From assembly GCA_023053575.1 (NCBI GenBank), contig JAKZAP010000004.1:5003572-5067571 (forward strand): a DNA stretch of 64,000 bases. Direction: 5' to 3'. Positions 20,151 to 31,183 of the stretch are shown here, piece by piece. Positions within the stretch are counted from its first letter, which is position 1, and the number at the start of each line of letters is the position of its first letter. The DNA comes from Branchinecta lynchi (taxonomy: Eukaryota > Arthropoda > Branchiopoda > Anostraca > Branchinectidae). The notes under the pieces are model-generated. The model had not been told where the DNA came from. It ran no database searches and was given only the letters and a program-made list of their open reading frames with translations. Made by a program: the position numbers and the translations under genes.

Positions 20151-20966
20151 AAAACTTATCATAATTCATAACAAAAAGTCATCATTAAAAGCTTTTCTTT
20201 CGAAAGTATTATGTTCTTCCTGCATTAAAGGCACAGAAAAATTCAAGAACCTTCAGGTCTTCAAGTCCACTCAATTATTTTCTTAAAAAAAATAGGCTAA
20301 GGCCATGAGTTGCGTATAGCTGGCAGGGCCCTCTTACCATAGTAGAAGGAAATAAGTAAATTTAAAGCTGCATTATCTTGCAAAACCAAACCTAGAGTGT
20401 GATGAAAAATATTGATTGCAGAGTAAACGAATGTGACGGAGACGATGAAATTGTTAATTCTATTGTCCATGTTTTTGCTTTGGTTTCCATGTCTCAAAGA
20501 TATGGCAAAACCAGCGTTTGGTAACTTCAAATTTGGTTTTGGGAAACCATGGTATGAAGTTTGTTAACAAACAATACCTGTATTTGAGGGTCAGTTTTCT
20601 GTTCCTTTAGCCACAGGTGGGAAATTGGAAGAGCACAAGAACAGATAATAGGTGTTCATAGGTTATACTGAATGACCTTCCAGTTTATTTTGAAATGCCA
20701 AGGGCACTAAAACCAATACGAGTCAACTCTAAACAATACAATGGTGTTCATACAACATACTGCAATTCATATCCAAGACTTTCACTATTTACTCTTATAG
20801 TAGAGGATGTTGTAGCAATTCAGAAAAAGTAATGTTTTGGAAAGAGAGGTGAGTTTTTTTTAGTCTTAGGTACTATAAGGATACTGAGAACATAAATTTG
20901 AAAAGTATAATCCCAATCCACATATAGATGTCTTTAGTTAATACTGGAAAACTCCTCTTTACTCAC

Positions 20967-21200
20967 CCATTTGTCCAAGCAGAGGAGTATTTCTGGGGGC
21001 TTTAGTTTCTGAACTTCTGTCTTGTGCTTCTTGCCTTCTGCATGTCTCCTCAAGTCACCTAGATGAGCACGCACAAAGGATTTACATGCCTTGCAGTAGC
21101 CACTAATGGCTCATCCTTATCTGCCCTTAGCCAGTCTTTTAATTCTGGCAGGTTAAGCCACTCAGCCTTGAAATGTTTCTGATAGCTTGATCATTTGCCT
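20967..21200 (-). pseudogene. hAT transposase zinc-finger exon, broken
   Basis: An ATG near 21197 is followed after four codons by a stop. Other frames give HFKAEWLNLPELKDWLRADK and then YCKACKSFVRAHLGDLRRHA, followed by EGKKH: a CX2C...HX5H DNA-binding finger of the type at the N-terminus of ZBED/ZNF862-like hAT proteins. The exon ends at a good donor (GG|GTGAGT, 20961-20966). About 1.9 kb of intron separates it from the catalytic exon. Stop and frameshift make it non-functional. Confidence 0.7.
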
Positions 21201-22023
21201 GCCATCTTGAAAGTTGAAACCGTCCGCATCGCATTCAAATTTACCGCCAATCCAGTAGCGTTTATTTTCTTTTAAAGCATTATTTCTTCTTTATTTCGAT
21301 CGAAGCGCTTCGAGCGGGACATATTACATTCAAAACACGTGATTGTTCTTTTGGGAAAAAACAAAACAAGGCAGGAAGTGTGAAATGTCGTTTCTGACTG
21401 GTTTGTAGCAGCCAATCGAAAATGCGCCCAAAGCGTCAGTTGAGTTCCAGAATTACGCCCAAAAGTGCGCAGACGCATTTCTGGAAAAAATATGCGCCAC
21501 GGAATTTCAAAATGCGCCCAATCTCGCAACACTGCTTCCAGTTATCGGCGATCTACAGTTTATAGCATAGTGGTGGGGGTTGAGGGTGTGTTGAAAATCC
21601 CGATCATAAAAATAAAAATTTTCAATCGTAGAACAACGACTGGAAACAATCGGTTTCAGTCTTAAAACCACGATCGTAAATAACTCTTTCGGTCGTAAAA
21701 CCACAATTGGAAACAGTTGTTTTCAATCGTAAAATAACGATTGGAAACAATCGGTTTCGATCGTAAACAACTGTTTCCGATCGTAAAAATACCATTGGAA
21801 ACAACTGGTTTTGATCGTAAAAATACGATCGTTTTCAACTGTTTACAATCGCAAACGATTGAAAACAACTGTTTACAATCGTAAACACCTGTTAGCAATG
21901 GTAAAAAAAAAATTGTTTGCGATCGTTTCCAATTGTTTACGATTGGAAAAATGTCCCATAATAAAATTGGAAAAAAACGATCGTTTACGACTTGAATTAT
22001 TTCCATACGGGGCTGGCCAGATC

Positions 22024-22708
22024 GTATTGAAATTTCTTCTAGGTTACATTCGGGCTTAACTGGTTAAAAAAATATTCCAGAAGAAGGGTTGATTGGAGAC
22101 ATTTGCTCATTTCTAAAATTGTTCGGTACTGAAATAAGGACAGATGCAAAATGGAGCAAAAATCGTATCTTGGAAACACTATTTCGTATTTGGATTGCGT
22201 TTTCTTCAGTGCAATGTTAACGGAAGTCATACAGATAGGGGCGATACTTGGTACTCTTCATTCAGGTGTCTTTTAAGTGAATCGTGTCTTTTAAGTGAAT
22301 CGTGTATCTGATGATGCTAATCGTTTGCCAGCTGAGATTTATTCTAGCGGTATACGGCCCTCCTTGGCAAGGGTCCTCTTCAGGCTCTAGGCGAGAGGAT
22401 CTCCCCAGCCTGAAGAGTCAATGAAGGACCTAAATATCGCAGACGCATAAATACTTCTTGAGCCCAAGCTGACTGGGAAACATAGATTCAAACAGTGCAT
22501 CCCAGACTCATTTTCTAGCGAGAGCTCGAAGAAGACCCTTGCCAAGATGGGCCGAGAGATCGCTAGGGTATACCTCACCTTACTTATCTGTTTATAGCCA
22601 TCAGATGTGACTGCTACTTTCCTTTTCAATACGTTGTCCTGGTTTTGACGATTTTATTTGTTGCCCAAAATACTAAATACAAGAGCGTCCCCCCTGAAAC
22701 TTCCGGAA
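22024..22708. repeat. decayed hammerhead-family copies downstream of the protease stop
   Basis: Near 22310-22382 the minus strand carries CTGAAGA...GGACCCTTGCCAAGGAGGG with GAAA changed to GTAT. Near 22515-22560 the plus strand has a second, weaker copy (GACCCTTGCCAAGATGGGCC, GAGA in place of GAAA). An 18-bp direct repeat GTGTCTTTTAAGTGAATC occurs twice at 22268-22304. No polyadenylation signal was assigned. Confidence 0.5.
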
Positions 22709-22882
<174 letters not shown>

Positions 22883-23029
22883 CTAAAACAGAAATGAATG
22901 TATCACTTTAATTCAGCAAAAGGAACTATACGAAACCACGACTAGGACAGAAAAAGGCACAATGCGTTTGAAAACCTTCTAATACCTCACAGTAGAATAT
23001 CCGTCTCTCCATTTCATAACGCCATTTCA

Positions 23030-23095
23030 TAATGTTATTCCTGTTCTAGCTTTTAGCTATTTGGATTAAACTTAATTAATTGATTGAACGAATCC
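23030..23095 (+). repeat. LINE 3' terminus with (TTGA)n-like tail
   Basis: CTAGCTTTTAGCTATT(T/C)GGATTAAACTT followed by AATTAATTGATTGAA. The same terminus recurs at 55008-55046 with a clean (TTGA)4 tail, marking the 3' end of one LINE family. Confidence 0.55.
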
Positions 23096-23149
23096 TTGCT
23101 CCAACTTTGCAATTCGAGATTTTCTTATACGCCGTTCCTGCAACTCCTT

Positions 23150-23422
23150 GCAACTCCTGCAACATACTTGGGCCACGTCCTTCGCATGGACGAATCCAGG
23201 TTGCCAAACAACATCTTCCATTGGCAACCAAAAGGAAGACGTCGAAGGGGACGACCGAGAAATACGATCCGTCGCACCTACCAGAGGGACCTTGCAAACG
23301 TCCACGCAAGTCTGCAACCTGAGTGGGAAGATGTCCTGGCGGCAGCCCACCAGAGGGAAGACTGGCGCCTATTCGTGGATGCCCTGGGTGCCTCTGGTGG
23401 CACAGGAGGATCTAAGGTCTAA
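23150..23422 (+). pseudogene. non-LTR retrotransposon ORF2 C-terminal tail
   Basis: The translation YLGHVLRMDESRLPNN, then GRRRRGRPRNTIRRTYQRDL and REDWRLFVDAL is the conserved GHVLRM...RRGRPR...DR..W...V.AL tail found after the RT of many LINE polyproteins. The frame ends at TAA 23422; no RT lies upstream, so this is a 5'-truncated copy in the intron between the last two protease exons. Confidence 0.75.
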
Positions 23423-23864
23423 GGTCTGCAACTCGTTCTTTTTTGCCGCTAGCTTTGCTAATTTAAAGTAAACAACGGCACGTTACCTCTTTGTTCACCA
23501 GGTTTGTTTTCAAATTTCTTTTTTGTTGCGTTTGCCTCTTAGGCCTGGCCATGTTGTTAAGATTGTTTAAAATGCCTCCGCCCCTATATTTGCTGCTATG
23601 TCAAACTTCTTTCCATTTTAGTGCTGAGTGAAAACCAGACTTCACCTTCCACATTCCCGATGTCCGAGGCTTCCGCATAGTGAAGCCGACCCTTCTAGAT
23701 TTTCCAGATATGATGAATAGTTTGCTATTCTTCAACATTTCCTAGATGCTCTCTTCGCACTTGAAATATCTCTTACATCCTACGGGGCCAATGCGCGACT
23801 CGGTATGAACCAAAAGTCAAATCGCTTATTCCCCATTCAGATAACTTATACTATGATCTAACCA

Positions 23865-24560
23865 GAGACGGGCGAATCCGAATCCGGATTCGGATTCGAA
23901 TCTTCTGCTTGTCAGGCTGGATTCGGTCTCGGATTCCAAACCCTCAGTCGCTCAAATTTCTAGTCTACATTCTTCGAGCTTCCGTTTCCAAATTTTTATA
24001 GTGGGCTTCGGAATCTAACTTTTGATCTCCACCACCAACCGTCCTCGGTAATCTATCACGTTATCTGATTGCCTCGGATATCAGTTATTTGTATCACCTC
24101 TGAGTTTTAAACTATAACCTATGTATATGATTTGATTTTTGATAAGGTCGGATTCGAATCCTCAGCATGAAATGGTGGATTCGGAATCGGATTCGTGCCT
24201 ACCCCTGGATTCGGATTCCAAACCCTCAGTCTTACGAATCCGCTCAAATTTCTAGTCTACATTCTTCGAGCTTCCGTTTCCAAATTTTTACAGTGGGCTT
24301 CGGGATCTAACTTTTGATCTCCACCACCAACCGTCCTCGGTAATCTATCACGATATCTGATTGCCTCGTATATCAGTTCTTTTTATCACCTCTGAATTTT
24401 AAACTATAACCTATGTATATGATTTGATTTTTGATAAGGTCGGATTCCAATCCTCAGCATGAAATGGTGGATTCGGAATCGGATTCGTGCCTAGCCCTGG
24501 ATTCGGATTCAAAACCTTTCAAATCTGGATATGACTGTTCTTACTTCTCTAGAGCATCTG
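23865..24560. repeat. CAGAGA-TIR repeat with 292-bp tandem duplication
   Basis: Begins CAGAGACGGGCGAATCCGAA, matching the TIR of the hAT MITE at 58409-58830. The block from about 23951 (CTCAAATTTCTAGTC) recurs 292 bp later from 24243 with few differences. Palindromic GAATCCGGATTC motifs punctuate it. The right TIR was not found, so the copy is incomplete. Confidence 0.6.
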
Positions 24561-25872
24561 TCGGCAATTCGTATTCGGATTTTAGGAAGGGCGTATTGAG
24601 CGCTCCTAGCGGGTTAAATACGAGCAGCCAAAGCTTGTGATTCTGATATTAGGGTTATTGTTATTTTCCACTGGTTATATTACTAGCTTGTCGCAGTTCT
24701 TTGGTATTTTTTAGGTTTTTACCAATCATCGACTTCGAACTTTGCGTCTTGAGTCCGGAGTCTTCAATCTTGTTTTGGCGATGAGTCATTCCCGTTAACT
24801 CGGAGTAGGGGTCCAATACTCTATATGACTAAGTACAAAACACGCCAGTGATCCTCAGGAAGAAGGAGTAAGCGTCTCCGTAACGACTCAAACTCAAAGA
24901 CTCAAATCCTGTGTCAACCAATCACGGCGATCTCTGGGAGCAGCTGTGACACCACTTTCTTCCGCTAGGTACCCGGAGAGGTCGGAGATTTTGCTTCGGC
25001 AAGGAGAGATAGTCATCAAGACTATCGTACTACTACTAATACTGCACTTCTGAATACTCACGTCACGTATTCAACGTTCAATAAACTAGCCACTTGGTGC
25101 AATGCTATTGGCAACTGGCAATGGTACTAGCCTAGAGATAGTTTTAAATCGGAATCATCCTAACATCTGCCATGTCAACATCACCCGATCCAAGTCGCGA
25201 GTTTAGTTTAAACCAAGAACTGTTACGACCGTGAGTGACCGTGGGGCCTGATTTTTGTGGCCAAGCTCAAAAAGGGTCTTTAAGAGGGGCTCAAACACTC
25301 CCTTGCTGCATAAAATCAGATTTTTGTATACATCATGATATCAATAAACTTTTCTTCCCACTAAAGTGCCATAGGCAAAAATAAAATGCACATAAATTTT
25401 CTTCTTTAGGTTGCTATTTGCAAGCGGCTAAGCCCTTTGCTCACCACCTAGATGTGGTTCAAGAGGCTCGGTAACACCGGAATTCTTAACTCCCTTCCAA
25501 TCTTTCTTTGTTGAAAATTACCTCATACAATTTCTCTAGCTGATAGTTTCCCCGAACCACAGCCTTTTCCTTTTTTTCAAATAAGTGCCCTAACCTTTTA
25601 TTCCTTTCTTTTGGTTTTAAGCAGGTTAATACGTTTGTTAGTTCAGTAACTGCATGTTCGTGTAACTGCTGCGAATGAACTGATGTATTGATGTTTACCA
25701 TTTAATACCTCTTCGGTTTTCTAGGACTCAAGTAAACAATAATATTATAAATGAATCATGGGGGAAAAAGAAGTGGGGGAAGTTTCTCACACCTCATAAG
25801 ATCGGTAATGTACGGTATCGAGAGTGTCCGACCACCGTCGGAAAGAGAATGCGAACGTAGATCGTTGCTTAC
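24561..25872. other. protease intron, no gene recognised
   Basis: Short ORFs only; the longest, 71 codons on the minus strand (25486-25701), is Lys/Glu-rich and coiled-coil-like but lacks splice context. No repeat assigned. Confidence 0.4.
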
Positions 25873-26066
25873 CAAACATGAATCCTTTCCCCCAGGTGGA
25901 TACCCAGAACAAATATGGATGGTGCTGTTGAATTTCGAGAAGACAGCTGAGCATGACCGATCGTGTAAAATTTCCAAGTCTACGTGTTGCAATATTTCAG
26001 CGTCAGGCGGCAGGACAGAATGAACACGGCCTATAGGGTGGGCTTGAACCTCCGTGACACCCCATC
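25873..26066 (-). CDS. S1A serine protease exon (substrate-pocket Asp189)
   Basis: 194 bp between TTTCAG (acceptor at 26068-26067) and GTAAGC (donor at 25872-25871). It enters in phase 1 (GA completing Gly) to give GWGVTEVQ, continues DAEILQHVDLEIL and HDRSCSAVF, and ends CSGYPPGGKDSCL. The three Cys fit the chymotrypsin-fold disulfides, and KDSC supplies Asp189. Gln192 of trypsin is Leu here. The 64 whole codons leave the exon in phase 0, which matches the final exon. Confidence 0.93.
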
Positions 26067-26436
26067 CTGAAACATAGAGTTTATGTTATTCATTATCTTA
26101 TGTTAATTCTCTGTATAACTTTTCTCGAAAAGGTATGGAATGCGTATCTTCCCATGTGCCACAGGACGTTCGATTATGACAATTAATTTTGTGGAGGTTG
26201 TTACGATCTCGTATCATCCTCCAGAGAGGCTGATACGAAGCCGAATCAGCCTCAGCAGATGTTCATCGAACACTTTTCCACAAAAACTGAATTCATCGAG
26301 CACTTTTCCTCAAATACTGGAAGGCAGAAGCTGACCTCCTAAAAAAAAATTGAAAACAATAGTTTCAGTAAAATAACACGAACAAATACTTACAAAATTA
26401 TATAAAAAAGAAAATATAAAATAAAATAAATGTCGA

Positions 26437-26745
26437 AAAATGACAGAACATCTTACTCTCTTAGACAACCAGCCTATGCCCTAGTTCATAACTTGTCACA
26501 GTCAGATTTCCACTGAAAATACAAATTGTCAACTGAAATAACATCCTACTATCCCTCGCTTTCCAAAGGCTAGTTATTCAGCATTGAAAAAATGACAGAA
26601 CATCTTACTCTCTTAGAAAACCAGCCTATGCCGTAGTTCGTACCTTGTCACAATCAGATCTCCACTGAAAATATAGCTTGTCAACTGAAACAACATCCTA
26701 TGATCCTACTATCACTTGCTTTCCAAAAGCTAGTATTCACCATTG
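26437..26745. repeat. tandem duplication, unit about 150 bp
   Basis: TGACAGAACATCTTACTCTC at 26441 and again near 26592 starts two similar units, each ending in GCTTTCCAAA-GCTAGT. They differ by about a dozen changes. Intron of the protease gene. Confidence 0.7.
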
Positions 26746-27386
26746 ATCACCTGTCTTTGATCTTGATTTTTTTTTTGGTTTTCTTTTGGGAACCAACTCG
26801 TGGTTTTGTTATTGTTTACTTTTTACTTCCACGACCCGTATGAGCGGAGAAACTTTACGAACTTTGCGAACGACTGTACGCACCTTATACGAACATCGTC
26901 TCAGCCCTCCTAGAGTAGTCATTTTCATATATCTATAGTAGGCTTTCACGGCCGCTAGATGAAATCTGAATCACCAAAACAGTAAAAGACTGTATGCTTG
27001 GGTCCCAAGAGTAGTCATTTTAGTACGTCTACAGTAGGCTTCGGTTGCTACTTTACTAAAATAAAACTTCGGCTCGGATACGTTATTTTCACTGACCGTC
27101 TCGGTGTTATTTTCCGATATTAACCTCGATGTCTGAAGTTAACCTTTAATACTCTTGTACTACTTTTCAGATTGTATTCCTTCGTTTGGGTCCTCCCTGA
27201 AACACAATGCACCCTGTTAATGAAGAAACGCTCGATTGCCCTGGTTTGAAGCAGTTGCTTCATTTTAGCGTGCGAGCGCAGCTGCATATGAAAATTCATA
27301 AAATAAAATAAAAAACAAAGTGATTGACATTATTAGGACAGACAGTCGCCTAAAGTAAAAGTCTCTGACCAAACTTTGACCTTCAC
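26746..27386. other. protease intron, no gene recognised
   Basis: No ORF above 60 codons with coding character and no TIR pair found. Confidence 0.4.
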
Positions 27387-27690
27387 CCGATGAAAAACTT
27401 GTAACCTGCGAAAAAATTGCATGTATTGATGTGTAATAGAAAAGAATACTATCATTTAATGTGTCTCAGACTGGGCCAATCTTAAGCAGTAGTTGCCAGT
27501 AGTATTCAGTAGCATCCTGTCTTTCTATAGTAGCATCCATTCTTGCTAGTATGTGCAGTAGAATGCAATAACACAGTATCATTGACATAGAAGCATGTAG
27601 TAGCATCAGTTCGTACTGCATGCTACTTTTTCGTACAACTTCATACTACACATACTACTGTTTTGAGATTAAACTTTTCATTGGCTAGAG
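27387..27690. repeat. TAGTAGCATCC repeat, copy 1
   Basis: Starts CCGATGAAAAACTTGTAACC and ends in the inverted AACTTTTCATTGG. The interior is rich in TAGTAGCAT and ATGCTACTTTTTCG. A cleaner second copy lies at 63506-63807. Confidence 0.6.
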
Positions 27691-27702
27691 CCGAGCGAGG
27701 GA

Positions 27703-28256
27703 TCAGGAACGAGGTCGTTGCCTCCGGTTTCGGAAAAGGAGACTCTGGTTTGAAGACGTGAGCGGGATTGACGACTGCAACCCGGAAAACGAGGCTTTGC
27801 TCGATACCCCACTGCCCGGCTGAAAGCCAAGTGGGTCCTCCACGGCTCCACTGGCAACCATAAGCTGTCGGATGAAGGTGTCGTAAGCGGCTATTCTGGC
27901 AGTTTTCAGGCAATGAGAGTACGCCGGATCTGGACTAGCAAGGATCTGGACTAGCAAGGTTGCGACGGACTTAGGATTGCCTGTGGAGGGCATACATACT
28001 TTAACTCTTTGGGGGTCAACAAAACAGGCATTGCAAAACGTGGCTGCCGAACTATCAAAGGGGACCTCGAGGTTTACGCTGTCTTTCAACTCTCAATGAC
28101 AACAGCTGCTGTCGCCAGGGGAAGTTGCGACAAAAGTACAAGTATGGCATTCAGGGGCCCGCGGTTACTTTTGTTTTCATCCCCTAGGCTACCCTTGCCC
28201 TTGGTCAAGCTCATCACATTCGTCCCGGGAGGGCTTAACTACTCAATTATGAAGGT
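27703..28256 (-). pseudogene. unidentified coding relic
   Basis: Two minus-strand frames abut. From 28217, a short hydrophobic stretch (LNAILVLLSQLPLATAAVV) ends at a TGA. Then 28089-27703 in another frame reads AATFCNACFVDPQRVKV and ARIAAYDTFIRQLMVASG. The composition looks coding and the frame change suggests decay, but I do not recognise the family. It lies in the intron between two protease exons and has no obvious splice sites in register with them. Confidence 0.3.
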
Positions 28257-28451
28257 GGATTGTGATTGGCTGTGATCGTATTTCGTGTTTCTGGCAGGAC
28301 TGTTTAGTCTGGCCGAGTAAGAATTCCGTTTTTCCGAATCATGACTGTTTTAGACCGAAAATAGCCTGCACAGAACCGGAGTTCAAGCGCCTTCCCCATC
28401 TCGAATGTAGAGGGGATCTTCTTCTGAAAGTTTAATGCAGTGTAATCTCAC

Positions 28452-28717
28452 CTGCCGAATAGACGGGGATTCCCGGAGCTTCCAAGTCGATGTCTTTGTG
28501 CGGCAAGCAGATCGGCTTTATTTTATCAGAATAAAACACGGAAGTCCACAGTTCAGCCAATGCTATGTCGTGGTCCGGGATTGTAACCCCGTCCCATTCC
28601 GAAAAGGTGATGAACCTCTTGATGCGAACGAACGGTGTGGTAAAGAAGTTTGCCAGCTTGGTATACAGAGAGGCGTGCGAAACTTCGTGGGCTCCCAAAA
28701 GCGCGAAACCAACAGGC
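28452..28717 (-). CDS. S1A serine protease exon (catalytic Asp102)
   Basis: 266 bp between CTTTACAG and GTGAGA. One base completes the Arg codon begun in the previous exon; 88 codons follow; the last base starts the Gly of AGWG. It encodes LLGAHEVSHASLYTKL, a strand region FVRIKRFITFSEW, the catalytic Asp in PDHDIALAEL, and PICLPHKDIDLEAPGIPVYSAG. The Cys of PICLP is the usual partner of the pro-region Cys. Phases fit both neighbours (2/1 upstream, 1/2 downstream). Confidence 0.95.
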
Positions 28718-28805
28718 CTGTAAAGACACATATCTGCAGATATAAGACCTCGCATTATTTACTCTTTATGTGTTAATATTCCCTTCTTTTAAGGTGGGGT
28801 TATCT

Positions 28806-30690
28806 TTATGGCACTTGTAGCTCCGCTCAAATGCCATATACCGATCACTTTTCGGTTGGTCGGTCGGTCGGTCAGGTCACTGTTCTCGAGTTAGGGTACT
28901 TCCAGAAGTGCTAGGATCACGAAACTTGGCAGGCATATCAGGAACCTGACCAAACCAATTTGGAAATAGTCACTTCCCCGATCCGACCACTGTGGGGGAG
29001 TGGAGGGAGGGGGAATTCGGAATATTGACATATGTTATATGAATATTGATAAATCGTGCGACATGTTCAGAGTGGACGGATCGGGATGAAACTTGGTGGG
29101 GAGACCGGACCGGATCCGAACTCTGTGGGGGGGGGGGAGTTGGAGGGAGGGTTCCAAAATTCCGGTGATCCCGAGTTAAGATGCTTACACATGTGCTAGG
29201 ACGATGAAAGTTGGCGAATATCAGGGACCCGACCAAAATAGCCTGGAAATAGTCATTTCCCCGATCTGACCACCGTGAGGGAGTGGAAGGAAGGGGAATC
29301 CTTTGAGGAATGATAGGGTGGCCAGATCTTAATGAAACTTGACATTTGGAAAGAACTCGTGTCTCAGATGTCCCATTTCAAGTCCGGACCCGATCCGATG
29401 AATGTAGAGGGGAGTCGGAGGGGGAGAACTGGAAATCTTGTGACACGCTTAGAGTGGAGCGATTGGGATGAAACTTGGAGGAAAGAACAAGCACAAGCCT
29501 TAGATACATCAGTGACAGAACCGGACCGGATTTGGGCACTGTGGAGCTAGAGGGGGAGGGGGTCGAAACTCTGGTGATCGCAAGTTAAGGTGATCCCAGA
29601 TGTGATATGGTGATCCCAGATGTGATCTGGTGATCCCAGATGTGCTCGGATGATTAAACTTGGCTTAAACATTAGAGACTTGACACGGTTGGCTAAGAAA
29701 TAGTCAGTTCCCCGAGCGGACCATCGTGGGGAGAGTAAAGGGAGGGGGAATCCGGAATGTTGAGGTATGTATAACTTTTGAACGGGTGATCGAATCTTAA
29801 TGAAACTTGATATTTGGAAAGACCCGCTCCTGTCTCAAATGTCTATTTCAAGTCCGGGCCTGATCCGATGAATGCTAGGGGTGGGGAGAACCGGAAATCT
29901 TGTGACACAATTAGAGTGGAGCGATCGGGATGAAACTTGGTTGGAAGAACAAGCACAAACCCTAGATACGCCAGTGACACAGCCAGACCGGGTTCGAGCA
30001 CTGTGGGGGGAGTTAGGGGGGGGGGGAGGGTCGGAACTCCGGTGATCGCGACTTAAGGCACTTCCAGATGTGCTAGGACGATAAAACTTGGCTCGGACAT
30101 TGGAGACTTGACAAGATTGGACTAGAAATTGTTACTTCTCAATCCCGACCATCCCTCAAAGTACTAATTCTAACCGCAAAGTACAAAAAATAACTAAGCA
30201 AAAATATACATTTTTATGATCGGCATGAGCCCATGATCATTTTTGCCTCAAGGGTTTTGCTCAAAAACGAATTTTTCGCACTCTTAAAAGTCCGTATATT
30301 AACCGAAAAGTCAAACAAAATACTTTTGACCAAACGATATATATTAATGATCCCAAAGGCCCATGATCATCTTTGCGTCAAGGCTTTTGCTTTCAAGTGA
30401 ATTTGAGCAAAATATATATTTTCATGATCCCGATGAGCTCATCATCATTTGTGCTTCAAATATATTCGTTACAGATGGATATCTAACGCCCTTAAAGTGC
30501 GCATCATCAAACGTAAAAATAAAATAGTTTTTACGAACAATACATTCTCATGATCTCTAAGGACCCATGATCGCTTTTATTTCAAGTGTTATGCTTACAA
30601 ATGATCACAGCAAACCCACGAATTGACGAATTCCTACTTTCATCCTCTGACGCAGCCCTGTAAGTTCCATATGAGCTTCCAGCTCCTGTT
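28806..30690 (-). repeat. repeat family A, copy 3 (1.9 kb)
   Basis: Inverted relative to copy 1. Its 3' hairpin is at the left (TATGGCACTTG...CAAATGCCATA, then GATCGG) and its 5' hairpin GAGCT-GGA-AGCTC at the right near 30670-30685. The modules with TGAAACTTGG and GGATCCGG are followed by about 100-bp units with ATGATCATTTTTGCCTCAAG at 30180-30600, and a 24-bp triplication GTGATCCCAGATGTG lies near 29590-29640. Sits next to, and probably inside, a family B repeat. Confidence 0.7.
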
Positions 30691-30694
30691 TTTA

Positions 30695-30850
30695 ACAGAA
30701 ATTATTTTTAACAACTAATGAGATGTCGATTTACGGGTAAGAAGACATGCTGAACACGTATATGAAAATAGTTTTCGCGCCGGACAAGTAGTTGGCCCAG
30801 AACTCGGCCAAAACCAAAATATTTGTTGAACGTAAAAGTTTTCTTTAAAG
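30695..30850 (-). repeat. repeat family B, copy 1, left part
   Basis: GTAAGAAGACATGCTGAACACG and CCGGACAAGTAGT motifs of family B, cut at 30850 by the LINE (30851-35417). The repeat resumes at 35418. Confidence 0.7.
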
Positions 30851-31183
30851 GTTCAAGGTTCAAGGTTTAATTAGACTTCCGTATAAAATCATAATAAATA
30901 TAGGGTCAAGCCGGAGACACTAGGTCGATTGACAAAAACCCGGGACAATATAAGACAAAACTATTTTACATATAACTAATTCCAAAAATAAATGATAATA
31001 ATTCCATGACTCACCACTAGACGGGAACCCGCCCCACAAACCCAGTGACACTCAGCAAGATCAACCCGAAAACACACGAAAATAACAAAAACAATGCGCA
31101 AGCGAGGGTAACCGATGGCCGTCAACTTATCAGGACCCCACCCAAAATTTAACCAACAAAATAAAAATTTACTTTTGAATTTA

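Larger units (their letters stand above)
14347..21534 (-). mobile_element. hAT transposon, 7.2 kb, decayed
   Basis: TIRs start CAGTGTTGCCAGA (left) and, inverted on the right, CAGTGTTGCGAGA. The flanking octamers are TTTCCAGT (14339-14346) and CTTCCAGT (21535-21542), 7 of 8 equal, as expected for an aged 8-bp hAT duplication. Short GCGCCCAAA-like motifs recur near both ends. The element carries a minus-strand transposase gene (zinc finger exon 20967-21200, catalytic exon from 19032) and was later hit by a hAT passenger, a MITE and a family A repeat. Confidence 0.85.
13770..22015. mobile_element. outer TIR element containing nested hAT elements
   Basis: The left end reads CAGCGCCCCGTATGGAAATA and the right end, inverted, CAGCCCCGTATGGAAATAAT. 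The similarity extends through AAGTCGTAAACGAT, about 38 bp in all. Both subterminal regions (13796-13930, 21590-21985) consist of degenerate ATCGTAAAC / AACTGTTTCC-type motifs. Without the inner hAT (14347-21534) the element would be about 1.05 kb and non-coding, so a non-autonomous DNA transposon. I found no matching duplication at its flanks (ATCTTGTA vs GCCAGATC), so the exact ends or superfamily remain uncertain. Confidence 0.65.

Noticed and set aside
13770..22015. 8-bp target duplication for the outer element
   Set aside because: ATCTTGTA and GCCAGATC do not match. The match of the right flank GCCAGAT to the GCCAGATG octamer of the inner passenger is coincidental and not at a shared junction.
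28009..28275. 88-codon plus-strand ORF
   Set aside because: Antisense to the stronger coding-like relic at 27703-28256, without motif.
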